A stretch of 64,000 bases of DNA. Source: Nesterenkonia halophila (GTDB taxonomy: Bacteria; Actinomycetota; Actinomycetes; Actinomycetales; Micrococcaceae). Shown here in pieces: positions 50,707 through 58,954 of this stretch (position 1 is the stretch's first letter; each line of letters opens with the position of its first letter). The notes beneath the pieces were generated by a model. It did no database searches. It had not been told where the DNA came from and saw only the letters and a program-made list of their open reading frames with translations. The stretch lies in assembly GCF_009467795.1 (NCBI RefSeq), contig NZ_WIAX01000018.1, positions 16,636 through 80,635 of the forward strand, read 5' to 3'. The translations under genes were made by a program, and so were the position numbers.

Positions 50707-51780
50707 ATGAATCGTTCGCACCACGCCGCTCTCCGCACTGCCCGCACCACCCGGCTCACCCGCGTCGTCGCCGCCGGCGCGGCGGTGACCGTCCTGGCCG
50801 CCGGCTGCGTGCAGGGCGAGGAGCCGGCCGACTCCGAGGACGGCGAGCTGGGCACGCTGACCCTCGACTTCGCCACCTACAACCCGCTCAGTCTGGTCAT
50901 CAAGGAGCACGGCTGGCTGGAGGAGGAGCTCTCCGACGCCGGCACCGAGGTCGAGTGGGTCCAGTCCCACGGCTCCAACGACGCCAATGAGAAGCTGCGC
51001 GCCGAGGCGATCCAGGTCGGCTCCACCGCCGGTTCGGCGGCGCTGCTGGCCCGCGCCAACGGCGCCGCGCAGAAGACGATCCTCATCGAGAACCAGCCTG
51101 AGTGGTCCGCGCTGGTCGCGGGTCCGGACTCGGACGTCGAGTCGATGGAGGACCTCGAGGGCGCCAGGGTGGCCGCCACGCTGGGCACCGACCCGTATTT
51201 CTTCCTGGTCCAGGCGCTGCAGCAGGCCGGGATGAGCGTCGACGACGTCGAGGTCCAGAACCTCCAGCACGCCGACGGCGCCACCGCGCTGTCCAACGGC
51301 GACGTCGACGCCTGGGCAGGTCTGGATCCGATCATGGCCGGCCAGGAGCAGGAGGGCGCCGAGCTCTTCTACCGGAACGTGGACTTCAACACCTACAGCG
51401 TCATCAACGCCACCGAGCCCTTCATCGAGGACCACCCGGACACTGCCCAGACCGTGGTCGACGTCTACGAGCAGGCGCGGCAGTGGGCGCAGGAGAACCC
51501 GGGCCGGACCGCCGAGATCCTGGCCGAGTACGGCAACATCGAGACCTCGGTGGCCGAGCAGGTCATCACCGAGCGCACCACCTTCGACGTCGACCCGGTG
51601 CCGGGCGAGGACCAGCGCGAGGTGCTCGAGGAGGTCGGCCCGATCTTCCTGGACACCGGCGACGTCTCCAGCCAGGAAGACATCGACCAGGCGCTGGAGA
51701 CGCTGTTCCACCCGGACTTCGCCGAGGACCGCGAGGCGACCGATGCCGAGGGGACGACCTCCTCCGAGGGTGATCAGTGA
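50707..51780 (+). CDS. ABC transporter substrate-binding lipoprotein, SsuA/TauA-like
   Basis: A 357-residue lipoprotein. A basic N-terminus and hydrophobic stretch end in the lipobox LAAGC near residue 34. The mature fold follows the NMT1/SsuA pattern: TLTLDFATYNPLSLVIKEHGWLEEEL, QVGSTAGSAALLARANGA, LEGARVAATLGTDPYFFLVQAL, DAWAGLDPIMAGQE. An acidic Ser/Thr tail closes it. The ATG at 50707 is chosen because the signal peptide begins there; an in-frame ATG at 50674 is possible. Binds the sulfur substrate outside the membrane for the SsuC-like permease. Confidence 0.87.
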   Translation: MNRSHHAALRTARTTRLTRVVAAGAAVTVLAAGCVQGEEPADSEDGELGTLTLDFATYNPLSLVIKEHGWLEEELSDAGTEVEWVQSHGSNDANEKLRAEAIQVGSTAGSAALLARANGAAQKTILIENQPEWSALVAGPDSDVESMEDLEGARVAATLGTDPYFFLVQALQQAGMSVDDVEVQNLQHADGATALSNGDVDAWAGLDPIMAGQEQEGAELFYRNVDFNTYSVINATEPFIEDHPDTAQTVVDVYEQARQWAQENPGRTAEILAEYGNIETSVAEQVITERTTFDVDPVPGEDQREVLEEVGPIFLDTGDVSSQEDIDQALETLFHPDFAEDREATDAEGTTSSEGDQ

Positions 51781-52589
51781 TGGCCGAGACCACGCGGGAG
51801 CAGAACCAGGAGTGCGCCCCGGCCCGGATCCGCCGCGTCCCCGGCGGCCGGGTGGCCCTCGGCGCGATCGTGCCGCTGGTCCTGCTGCTGGTCTGGTGGC
51901 TGGTCACCGACATCTTGGGCCTCTTCTCCTCCGTGCAGCTGCCCGCGCCGCAGGAGGTCGTCGCCGCCGGCGTCGAGCTGCACGAGCGCGGCGAGCTGGG
52001 CCAGCACGTCGCCATCTCGGTGCAGCGTGTGCTGCTCGGCTTCGGCATCGGCGCGGTGCTCGGCCTGGCGGTCGGCTCGCTGCTGGGGCTGTCGCGGATC
52101 GCCGACACGCTGCTGCAGCCGACGATCGGCGCCTTCCGGGCCGTTCCCTCGCTGGCCTGGGTGCCGCTGCTGATCCTCTGGATGGGCATCTACGAGGACT
52201 CGAAGGTCACGCTCATCGCGATCGGCGCCTTCTTCCCGGTCTTCACCGCCGTCTACTCGGCCCTGCGGCATGTGGACCCGCAGCTGGTGGAGGCCGGCCG
52301 CGCCTTCGGCCTGCACGGGGTTCGTCTGCTGACCACCGTCCAGCTGCCGGCGGTGGTCCCCTCGGTGTTCTCCGGGCTGCGCCTGGCGCTGGCCCAGGCC
52401 TGGCTGTTCCTGGTCGCCGCCGAGCTCATCGCCTCCTCGATGGGCCTGGGCTTCGTGCTCACCGACTCGCAGAACACCGGCCGCACCGATCGGCTGCTGC
52501 TGGCGATCATCCTGCTGGCGGTCATCGGCAAGATCACCGATGCGCTGCTCGGACTCGTCGAGCGTCGGGCGCTGACGACCTGGGCGTAG
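51780..52589 (+). CDS. ABC transporter permease, SsuC/TauC-like
   Basis: A 269-residue permease with about six helices. The family blocks are GALVVPLVLLLVWWLVTDI-like at the N-terminus, LGFGIGAVLGLAVGSLLGLSR, RAVPSLAWVPLLILWMGIYEDSKV and the EAA region EAGRAFGLHGVRLLTTVQLPAVVPSVFSGLR. The ATG overlaps the stop of the binding-protein gene by one base. It completes an importer of the sulfonate/taurine class under SAM-riboswitch control. Confidence 0.9.
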   Translation: MAETTREQNQECAPARIRRVPGGRVALGAIVPLVLLLVWWLVTDILGLFSSVQLPAPQEVVAAGVELHERGELGQHVAISVQRVLLGFGIGAVLGLAVGSLLGLSRIADTLLQPTIGAFRAVPSLAWVPLLILWMGIYEDSKVTLIAIGAFFPVFTAVYSALRHVDPQLVEAGRAFGLHGVRLLTTVQLPAVVPSVFSGLRLALAQAWLFLVAAELIASSMGLGFVLTDSQNTGRTDRLLLAIILLAVIGKITDALLGLVERRALTTWA

Positions 52590-52674
52590 GTCCGGCGAGG
52601 ACGGCGCCCTGGGCTTCTCCTCCGGCCGCTCCCCCGGCTAGGTTCGTCGCACGCCCTCTCCAGGAGGATCGACG

Positions 52675-53205
52675 ATGCCCCACGGGACGACGCCCCGCGA
52701 GACGCGGGTCCGCCGCGCTACCGTCGCGGAGGCCGACGTCCTCGCGCGCCTGCTGCACGACTTCAACACGGAGTTCGGCTCGCCCACTCCCGGACCGGCG
52801 GTGCTCGCCGACCGGCTGCGCCGGATGCTGCCGACCGACCGGACCCGCGCCTGGCTCGTCACCGGGCCGCCCACGACGCCCACGACGCCCACGACGCCGA
52901 CCCCGGAACCGGGCGCAACGGCGGCGGGCCTGGCCCTGGTCACCCGCCGGGCGAACGTCTGGTCCGATCATCCGGTCGACCTGCTGGACGAGCTCTACGT
53001 GGTGCCTGCACTGCGCTCCGGCGGCCTGGGCTCGCTGCTGATCCGCGCGGTGCTCGACGACGCCCGGGCGGCCGACGTCGCATGGGTGGAGGTACCGGTG
53101 GATGCTCCGGACCGGGATGCCCGACGCTTCTATCGACGCCACGGCTTCCTGGAGACCCAGCCCGAGACGGGCGAGCCTGAGCTGGTCCTGTCGCAGCACC
53201 TCTGA
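52675..53205 (+). CDS. GNAT family N-acetyltransferase
   Basis: A 176-residue acetyltransferase. The GNAT acetyl-CoA-binding block is LYVVPALRSGGLGSLLIRAVLDDARAADVAWVEV, and the family end is DARRFYRRHGFLETQ. A Thr-Pro repeat near residues 63-73 comes from three 9-base units at 52870-52896 and may vary in number between strains. AGGAGG precedes the ATG at 52675. It lies 85 bases after the importer genes and is followed by a long hairpin. Substrate unknown. A link to the sulfur regulon is only positional. Confidence 0.85.
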   Translation: MPHGTTPRETRVRRATVAEADVLARLLHDFNTEFGSPTPGPAVLADRLRRMLPTDRTRAWLVTGPPTTPTTPTTPTPEPGATAAGLALVTRRANVWSDHPVDLLDELYVVPALRSGGLGSLLIRAVLDDARAADVAWVEVPVDAPDRDARRFYRRHGFLETQPETGEPELVLSQHL

Positions 53206-53240
53206 ACGACGCCGTCGGCCCCGGCGCCCCGCCCACACAC

Positions 53241-53314
53241 CGTTGGCTCTGGAGTTTGAGCCTTGACCCCCCTCGATTCCGGCGGGGGTCAAGGCTCAAA
53301 CTCCAGAGCCAACG
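53241..53314. repeat. Long perfect intergenic hairpin (31-base arms)
   Basis: Arms at 53241-53271 and 53284-53314 are exactly complementary over 31 bases with a 12-base loop. It lies between the converging GNAT and methyltransferase genes and begins CGTTGGCTCTGGAG. It shares its architecture but not its sequence with the hairpins at 10.8, 12.1 and 22.0 kb. A shared bidirectional terminator role is likely; the length and perfection exceed what termination needs. A run of nine G follows at 53335-53343. Confidence 0.9.
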
Positions 53315-53348
53315 CGCGGGACCGCGCACGGCCCGGGGGGGGGAGGGC

Positions 53349-54398
53349 TCAGGCGGTCTCGCCCAGTCCGGCGATGTGCTCGGGCAGCCGCTCGTGCGTG
53401 CCGTACATGAAGTGGTTCTGCATCCGCTCGCCGTACCGGCTCGCCGGCGTCGTCCGCCCCGCGGCCTCGGCGACCTCGCGGATGTGGATCGGTGCGGCGC
53501 CGCAGCACACTCCGAGATACTGCACGTCCAGCGCCAGCGCCTCCTCGGCGAAGGAGCGGATCTCGTACCGGTTGGTGAACAGCGGATCCAACGCCGTGGG
53601 GAAGGTCCGTCCGTGCGGGGCGGGCACTGCCGCGGACTCGTCGGAGAGGTTGAAGAAGGTCGGCTCCTCCTCCGTGGTCCGGTAGGGCACCGGCAGCGCG
53701 CCCACGTGGCAGGAGACCGCCTCGCGGATCCGGCGCAGCCACGGCATGGTGGTCTGCGGCCCGCGGAAGCAGTTGAGCCCGACGACGTCGGCGCCGGCCT
53801 GCTCCAGCCGCTGGGCGGTCTCGACGATGCCCACGTCGTCGGACATCCTCTCGGTCGCCATCGGCGCCAGCGTGGTGACCACGGCCAGCCCGCTCGCCTT
53901 CGCGATCTCCAGGGCCGCGAGCGCCTCGCCGGCGTAGTAGAAGGTCTCGGCGACGATGATGTCGGCGCCCTCGTCGACGGCCCAGCCGACCATCTCCTCG
54001 AACATGCCGCGCACCTCCGCCTGGGCGGCCGGATCGGCCGGGTCCCAGATGTTGGTGTTGGAGATGTTGCCGGCGACCAGGTCGCCGGGCCGCTCGTCGG
54101 CCACCTGCCGGGCGATCTGCAGGGCCGCGCGGTTCAGCGGCTCGAGCAGGTCCTCCTTGCCGATGACGCGCATCTTCTCGCGGTGCCCGTTGTAGGTGAA
54201 GGCCTCGACGACGTCCGATCCGGCGCGCTGGAAGTCGACGTGCAGCCCGCGCAGCGCCTCGGGGTGTTCGAGGGCGACCTCGGGGACGAACTCGCCGGCG
54301 GAGAGGTATCCGCGGCGCTCGAGCTCGAAGAGGAAGCCTTCGGCGCAGATCACCGGTCCGGCGTCGAGGCGCCGGGTGAAGTCCTGGGATGTGGTCAT
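53349..54398 (-). CDS. Homocysteine S-methyltransferase, betaine-homocysteine methyltransferase (BHMT)-like
   Basis: A 349-residue Zn-dependent methyltransferase that makes methionine from homocysteine. The N-terminus (GFLFELERRGYLSAGEFVPE, then VALEHPEALRGLHVDFQRAG) tracks animal BHMT closely. Zn ligands are the Cys in VVGLNCFRGP and the CC pair in YLGVCCGAAPIHIREVAEA, and the BHMT-like PASRYG follows. Likely methyl donors are therefore betaine or a sulfonium such as dimethylsulfoniopropionate or S-methylmethionine. It starts 16 bases after a DmoA-like monooxygenase, both behind a SAM riboswitch. MmuM-type S-methylmethionine specificity remains possible. Confidence 0.85.
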   Translation of the reverse strand: MTTSQDFTRRLDAGPVICAEGFLFELERRGYLSAGEFVPEVALEHPEALRGLHVDFQRAGSDVVEAFTYNGHREKMRVIGKEDLLEPLNRAALQIARQVADERPGDLVAGNISNTNIWDPADPAAQAEVRGMFEEMVGWAVDEGADIIVAETFYYAGEALAALEIAKASGLAVVTTLAPMATERMSDDVGIVETAQRLEQAGADVVGLNCFRGPQTTMPWLRRIREAVSCHVGALPVPYRTTEEEPTFFNLSDESAAVPAPHGRTFPTALDPLFTNRYEIRSFAEEALALDVQYLGVCCGAAPIHIREVAEAAGRTTPASRYGERMQNHFMYGTHERLPEHIAGLGETA

Positions 54399-54414
54399 GT
54401 CTGTTCGTTCTCCC

Positions 54415-55842
54415 TCAGCTGGTCTGCGTCTGCCGGCGCAGCTGGAACTGGGCGCCGTGGTGGTCGTCGGGCAGGTGGTCGCCGGCGCCGAAGAGCTTAT
54501 GGCGCATGGTGCCGGAGGTGTACTCGGTCTTGTAGCGGCCGAGCTTCTGCAGCTCGGGGACCACGTGCTCGACGATGTCCTCGAAGGTCCCCGGCGTGAT
54601 GTGGTACGCCAGGTTGAACCCGTCGACGTCGGTCTCCTCCTGCCACTCGACGAGCTGCCGGGCCGCGGACTCGCCGCCGCCGATGATCACCGGGCCGAAG
54701 CCGCCGACGCCGACCCATTCGGCCAGCTGCCGCACCGTCCACGGCTCGCCCTCGCGGCCGGAGGCTTTCTGGAAGGTCTCGACAGTGGACTGGATGGCGT
54801 TGGACTCGACGTCGCCGATCGGCTGGTCGAGGTCGAACTGGCTGAGGTCCAGCCCCATCCAGCCTGACATCAGCACCAGGCCGCCGATGGGGTCGATGTA
54901 CTGGACCAGGTCGTCGTACTTCGCCTGCGCGGCGGCGTCGTCGGCACCGGTGACCACCGTCTGCATGGCGAAGATCCGCACCGAGTAGGGGTCGCGGCCG
55001 GCGTCGACGGCGGCCTGGCGGATCCGCTGCACCGACTGCTTGGCCAGCTCCTTCGTCGGCGGATTGATGAACACCGCCTCGGCGTGCTTGCCGGCGAACG
55101 CCCGCCCGCGGGTGGAGGCGCCGGCCTGGTAGATCACCGGCGTGCGCTGCGGCGACGGCTCGACCACCGAGATGCCCGGGGTCTTGAAGTGCTCGCCCTG
55201 GTGCTCGATGCGGTGGACCTTGGAAGTGTCGGTGAAGACGCCGGAGGCCTTGTCGGCGACGACGGCGTCGTCCTCCCAGGAGCCCTCGAGCAGCTTGTAG
55301 ACCACGTCCATGTACTCGTCGGCGTGGTCGTAGCGGGCATCGTGCTCCAGCTGGTCCTCCTGGCCCATGTTCTGCGCGGCCGAGGGAAGGTAGCCGGTGA
55401 CGACGTTCCAGCCCACGCGGCCGCCGGTGAGGTGGTCCAGGCTGCCCAGACGGCGGGCGAAGGGGTACGGGTGCTCGTAGGCGGTGCCGGCGGTCAGCCC
55501 GAAGCCGAGGTGCTCGGTCACCGCGGCCATCGCCGAGACCAGCAGGAACGGGTCGTTGACCGGCACCTGCGCGCCGGAGGACAGCGCGGCGTCGGGGTTC
55601 GAGGCGTAGACGTCGTAGGGGCCGAGGACGTCGGCGATGAACAGGCCGTCGAACAGCCCCTTCTCCAGGGTCTTCGCGACGTCGGTCCAGTACCTCAGTG
55701 TGTTGTACTCCCGGGCCCGGTCCTCCGGGTGGCGCCACAGTCCCGGGGACTGGTGGACCACGCAGTTCATGTCGAAGGCGTTGAACAGGATCTCGCGCTG
55801 TCCGGCGGGGGTGGTCGGCGGCTGGGACGGGGTGTGCGTCAT
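54415..55842 (-). CDS. LLM-class flavin monooxygenase, DmoA/NtaA-like (copy 3), SAM-riboswitch operon
   Basis: A 475-residue FMNH2-dependent monooxygenase. ILFNAFDMNCVVHQSPGLWR, TLEKGLFDGLFIADVLGPYD, LDHLTGGRVGWNVVTGYLPS and PVIYQAGASTRGRAFAGKHAEA are as expected for the DmoA/NtaA branch. It is longer and distinct from the copies at 2928 and 42602. GAGGAG stands before the ATG at 55842. First gene of a two-gene SAM-regulated operon with the BHMT-like methyltransferase. The predicted reaction, by family and context, is oxidative C-S cleavage of a methylated sulfide, giving a thiol. Confidence 0.87.
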   Translation of the reverse strand: MTHTPSQPPTTPAGQREILFNAFDMNCVVHQSPGLWRHPEDRAREYNTLRYWTDVAKTLEKGLFDGLFIADVLGPYDVYASNPDAALSSGAQVPVNDPFLLVSAMAAVTEHLGFGLTAGTAYEHPYPFARRLGSLDHLTGGRVGWNVVTGYLPSAAQNMGQEDQLEHDARYDHADEYMDVVYKLLEGSWEDDAVVADKASGVFTDTSKVHRIEHQGEHFKTPGISVVEPSPQRTPVIYQAGASTRGRAFAGKHAEAVFINPPTKELAKQSVQRIRQAAVDAGRDPYSVRIFAMQTVVTGADDAAAQAKYDDLVQYIDPIGGLVLMSGWMGLDLSQFDLDQPIGDVESNAIQSTVETFQKASGREGEPWTVRQLAEWVGVGGFGPVIIGGGESAARQLVEWQEETDVDGFNLAYHITPGTFEDIVEHVVPELQKLGRYKTEYTSGTMRHKLFGAGDHLPDDHHGAQFQLRRQTQTS

Positions 55843-55877
55843 GCGGTGCTCCTCGTGTGGCTCGCCGATGCAGGCGC

Positions 55878-55928
55878 CCCTCGCGCGGCGACCGGCGGAG
55901 CGAGCCGCCGATCGGGGGTGCGCGAGGG
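55878..55928 (-). terminator. Strong hairpin after the SAM aptamer (possible expression platform)
   Basis: Minus strand CCCTCGCGC at 55920-55928 pairs with GCGCGAGGG at 55878-55886, with an inner CGGCGG/CCGCCG stem. It lies ten bases after the aptamer end and 36 bases before the LLM start. It fits a SAM-controlled terminator, though no U-run follows. The other three aptamers instead abut the ribosome site. Confidence 0.5.
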
Positions 55929-55937
55929 AGGAGACCT

Positions 55938-56020
55938 CCATCGGTCCTGGCTTTAGCACCCGGCGGATCCGGGTTGCTGCGGCGTCGACGAGCCAGGTCT
56001 CTCAGCCGCTCTGGATGGTA
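55938..56020 (-). promoter_or_regulatory. SAM riboswitch (S-box type) controlling the LLM / BHMT-like operon
   Basis: Minus strand: CCATCCAGAGCGGCTGAGAG, ACCTGGCTCGTCGACG, CCGCAGCAACCCGG, GGGTGCTAAAGCCAGGACC and GATGG. The P3-like hairpin is shorter than in the other three aptamers. TACAGT at 56029-56034 on the same strand is a likely -10. Confidence 0.92.
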
Positions 56021-56147
56021 CGGATCGCACTGTACACGTCCTTCCGGCGTTCCTCGGAGTCGCGGTCCACATTCCGGACACCTCCGGCGACGCCCGCCGG
56101 GGCGCATGACGCAGGATGACGTCACGTCTCACATGATGGGCCCCACG

Positions 56148-56177
56148 TTGGACCCGGGCATCGGCACCCCGTACCGT
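56148..56177 (+). promoter_or_regulatory. Predicted promoter of the flavin reductase-acs-metY operon
   Basis: TTGGAC (56148-56153) and TACCGT (56172-56177) with 18 bases between, immediately upstream of the SAM aptamer. Matches the TTGGTC-N18-TACGGT pair at 49613-49642 in spacing and context. Prediction only. Confidence 0.6.
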
Positions 56178-56185
56178 GAACCGTG

Positions 56186-56271
56186 TATCCATCCCGAGCG
56201 GCTGAGAGATCTGGCTCGTCGACGCCGCAGCAACCCGTTTGAGTCGGGTGCTACCGCCAGGACCGATGGGA
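56186..56271 (+). promoter_or_regulatory. SAM riboswitch (S-box type) controlling flavin reductase-acs-metY
   Basis: Plus strand: TATCCATCCCGAGCGGCTGA, GAGATCTGGCTCGTCGACG, CCGCAGCAACCCG, GGGTGCTACCGCCAGGACC and GATGGGA. Its first 40 bases are nearly those of the aptamer at 49651. GATGGGAG ends about ten bases before the ATG at 56283 and contains the likely ribosome site. Confidence 0.92.
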
Positions 56272-56282
56272 GTGAATCGCCG

Positions 56283-56867
56283 ATGCCAGCATCCGCACCC
56301 GCCCTCGCCGCCGAGGCCCCCGCCACGTCCGTCGACGTCGGGACGCCGACGCCTCTGGATCCGCTGCGGCTGCGCCGCGCCTTCGCCGAGTTCCCGCAGG
56401 GCGTGGTCACCGTCGCCGCCGAGGTCGACGGGGCCCCGGAGGCGCTGATCGCCTCCACCTTCACCGTCGGAGTCTCGCTGGATCCGCCGCTGGTCACCTT
56501 CGCCGTGCAGCACACATCCTCGACGTGGCCGCGGCTGCGCGACGGCGCCGGCCGGCTGGGCATCTCGGTGCTCGGCCGCGGCCAGCACGGGTTGTGCCGG
56601 CAGATCGCCTCGAAGGACCGCGCCTCCCGCTTCGACGGCGTCGCCCGCAGCACCGGCGACGACGGGGCGATCACCCTGGACGGCTCCCCGCTGACGCTGA
56701 CCACCCGCATCCATGACCAGGTCACCGCCGGCGACCATGACATCGTCGTCCTGGAGGTCCTCGACGTCTCGGTGGACGAGCAGGAGGCGGTCCGGCCGCT
56801 GGTCTTCCACCGCAGCGAGTTCGCCCAGGTGCACGCCCCGGAGCGGGTGCCGGACGGTGACCGGTGA
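56283..56867 (+). CDS. Flavin reductase (FMN-binding split barrel)
   Basis: A 194-residue NAD(P)H:FMN reductase of the flavin reductase-like family. Blocks are RRAFAEFPQGVVTVAAEVDG, ALIASTFTVGVSLDPPLVTFAVQHTSSTWPRL, LGISVLGRGQHGLCRQ and RFDGVARS. It supplies FMNH2 to two-component monooxygenases, presumably the LLM and SfnB-like enzymes of this region, which have no reductase of their own next to them. First gene after the SAM aptamer; its stop overlaps the GTG start of the acs-like gene (GTGA). Confidence 0.9.
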   Translation: MPASAPALAAEAPATSVDVGTPTPLDPLRLRRAFAEFPQGVVTVAAEVDGAPEALIASTFTVGVSLDPPLVTFAVQHTSSTWPRLRDGAGRLGISVLGRGQHGLCRQIASKDRASRFDGVARSTGDDGAITLDGSPLTLTTRIHDQVTAGDHDIVVLEVLDVSVDEQEAVRPLVFHRSEFAQVHAPERVPDGDR

Positions 56868-58954
56868 CCCGGGCCGCCGAGACGATCGCCGAGACCGCCG
56901 TCGCGCCCGCCGAGCCGCTGGCCGCCGACGTCCACGCCTGGGCCGACCCGCAGACCGAGGACGAGCGCCTGGAGTTCTGGGCGACGGCGGCCGCCCTGCT
57001 GGACTGGCAGACGCCCTGGGAGACCACCCACTCCTGGACCCCGCCGGACCCGCAGGCGAAGCGCGGCCCGGACATCCGCTGGTACTCCGGCGGCACGCTC
57101 AACGCCGCGGTGAACTGCGTCGACCGCCACGTGACCGCCGGCCGCGGCGACGTCGTCGCCCTGCACTTCGAGGGCGAGCCCGGCGACCGGCGCGACGTCA
57201 CCTACGCGGAGCTGCAGGAGCAGGTGAACCGCGCGGCGAACGCGCTGACCTCCCTGGGCATCGGCGCCGGCGACCGGGTGGTGATCTACCTGCCGGTGCT
57301 GGTCGAGACCGTGGTCATCACCCTGGCCTGCGCGCGCATCGGGGCGGTGCACTCGCTGGTCTTCGGCGGCTTCTCCGCCGAGGCGCTGCGCTTCCGCGTC
57401 GAGGACACCTCCGCGAAGCTGCTGGTCACCACCGACGGGCAGTTCCGCCGCGGACAGGCGGTGCCGGTGAAGGAGAACGCCGACGCCGCCGTCGCCGGGG
57501 AGAACGCGATCGAGCACGTGCTGGTCGTCGAGCGCACCGGCTCGGAGGTGGACTGGACCGCCGGCCGCGACGTGGCCTGGAGCGACGTCGTCGACGCCGC
57601 CTCGCCGGTGCACGAGCCGGAGTTCTTCGACGCCGAGCACGAGCTGTTCATCATGTACACCTCCGGCACCACCGGGAAGCCCAAGGGCCTGGTGCACACC
57701 ACCGGCGGCTATCTGACCGGGGCGCTGTTCACCCATCTGCGGCTCTTCGCCCACCCGGATCCCGCGCGGCGGGGCGAGGACGTCCACTGGTGCACGGCGG
57801 ATCTGGCCTGGGTCACCGCCCACACCTATGAGATCTACGGGCCGCTGGCCGCCGGGGCGACCCAGGTGATCTACGAGGGCACGCCGACCACCCCGCATCC
57901 GGGCCGGCACTTCGAGATCATCCAGCGCCTCGGAGTGACCAGCTACTACACCGCCCCGACGCTGGTGCGCTCGCTGATGGGCGCCTTCCCCGACGGCATC
58001 CCGGCCGAGTACGACCTCTCCAGCATCCGACTGGCCGGCACCGTCGGCGAGGCGGTCAATCCCGAGGCCTGGCGGTGGATCCGGCGGGAGATCGGCCGGG
58101 ACACGGTCGACGACGCCGGACGGCCCGCGCTCCCCCTGGTCGACACCTGGTGGCAGTCCGAGTCCGGTTCCACAGTGCTCTCCCCGCGCCCGGAGGACGC
58201 GGCGACCCGCGCGCTGAAGCCCGGCAGCGCGAGTCGGGCGATGCCCGGCTGGGAGGCCGCCGTCGTCGACGACGCCGGCGCGCCGGTCGACGCCGAGACC
58301 CAGGGGAACATCGTGCTCACCCGCACCGGCCCGTCGATGGCGCGCACCGTCTGGGGGGATCCGGAGCGGTACTACACCTCCTACTGGGCGCAGTACGCCG
58401 AGCAGGGCTGGTTCCTCGCCGGCGACGGCGCCAAGCAGGACGCCGACGGCGACCTGTGGATCCTCGGCCGCATCGACGAGGTCATCAACATCTCCGGCCA
58501 CCGGCTCTCGACCATCGAGATCGAGTCGGCGCTGGTCACCCACTCCGACGTCGTCGAGGCCGGCGTCTGCCCAGTCGAGGACCCGACCACCGGCCACGCC
58601 GCCGTGGCCTTCGTCGTGCTGACCGACGCCGCCCGCGCGCGCCTCGCCGACGCCGACTCGGACGAAGACTCGAACGGCTCCTCGGCCGAGGAGGAGCTGC
58701 TGGCCGGGCTGCGCGCCCACGTCGGCGCGGTGATCGGGCCGGTGGCCAAGCCGCGGCGGGTGATTCCGGTGCCCGAGGTGCCCAAGACTCGCTCCGGCAA
58801 GATCATGCGCCGGCTGCTGACCCAGCTGCACGACGGCGCGGCCCTCGGCGACACCACCAGCCTGCAGAATGAGCACTGCGTGGACCAGATCGCCGCGATC
58901 TGCGACGCGCGCGGCACCGCCGCATCCCGCCCCTCGACCCAGGAGACCGCATGA
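56864..58954 (+). CDS. acs: Acetyl-CoA synthetase-like AMP-forming ligase in a methionine operon
   Basis: A 696-residue acyl-adenylating enzyme of the Acs type: acetate + ATP + CoA gives acetyl-CoA. Blocks are YTSGTTGKPKGLVHTTGGYL, CTADLAWVTAHTYEIYGPLAAGAT, the Trp that limits substrate size in VDTWWQSESGS, and the regulatory Lys region PKTRSGKIMRRLL. The retained Trp argues for acetate or propionate, not longer acids such as methylthiopropionate. It starts with GTG overlapping the reductase stop, and its stop overlaps metY (ATGA). A local acetyl-CoA supply for homoserine acetylation would explain its place. Confidence 0.88.
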   Translation: MTRAAETIAETAVAPAEPLAADVHAWADPQTEDERLEFWATAAALLDWQTPWETTHSWTPPDPQAKRGPDIRWYSGGTLNAAVNCVDRHVTAGRGDVVALHFEGEPGDRRDVTYAELQEQVNRAANALTSLGIGAGDRVVIYLPVLVETVVITLACARIGAVHSLVFGGFSAEALRFRVEDTSAKLLVTTDGQFRRGQAVPVKENADAAVAGENAIEHVLVVERTGSEVDWTAGRDVAWSDVVDAASPVHEPEFFDAEHELFIMYTSGTTGKPKGLVHTTGGYLTGALFTHLRLFAHPDPARRGEDVHWCTADLAWVTAHTYEIYGPLAAGATQVIYEGTPTTPHPGRHFEIIQRLGVTSYYTAPTLVRSLMGAFPDGIPAEYDLSSIRLAGTVGEAVNPEAWRWIRREIGRDTVDDAGRPALPLVDTWWQSESGSTVLSPRPEDAATRALKPGSASRAMPGWEAAVVDDAGAPVDAETQGNIVLTRTGPSMARTVWGDPERYYTSYWAQYAEQGWFLAGDGAKQDADGDLWILGRIDEVINISGHRLSTIEIESALVTHSDVVEAGVCPVEDPTTGHAAVAFVVLTDAARARLADADSDEDSNGSSAEEELLAGLRAHVGAVIGPVAKPRRVIPVPEVPKTRSGKIMRRLLTQLHDGAALGDTTSLQNEHCVDQIAAICDARGTAASRPSTQETA

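Noticed and set aside
52870..52896. Three 9-base units in the GNAT gene as a mobile or regulatory repeat
   Set aside because: It is a short in-frame Thr-Thr-Pro repeat within the coding region, best seen as a flexible loop prone to slippage.
49361..56271. Assigning the four SAM leaders to the SAM-IV class
   Set aside because: SAM-IV is common in actinobacteria, but the GAGAGA-TCTGGCTC-GCAACC arrangement seen here fits the S-box (SAM-I) layout better. A covariance-model search would decide.
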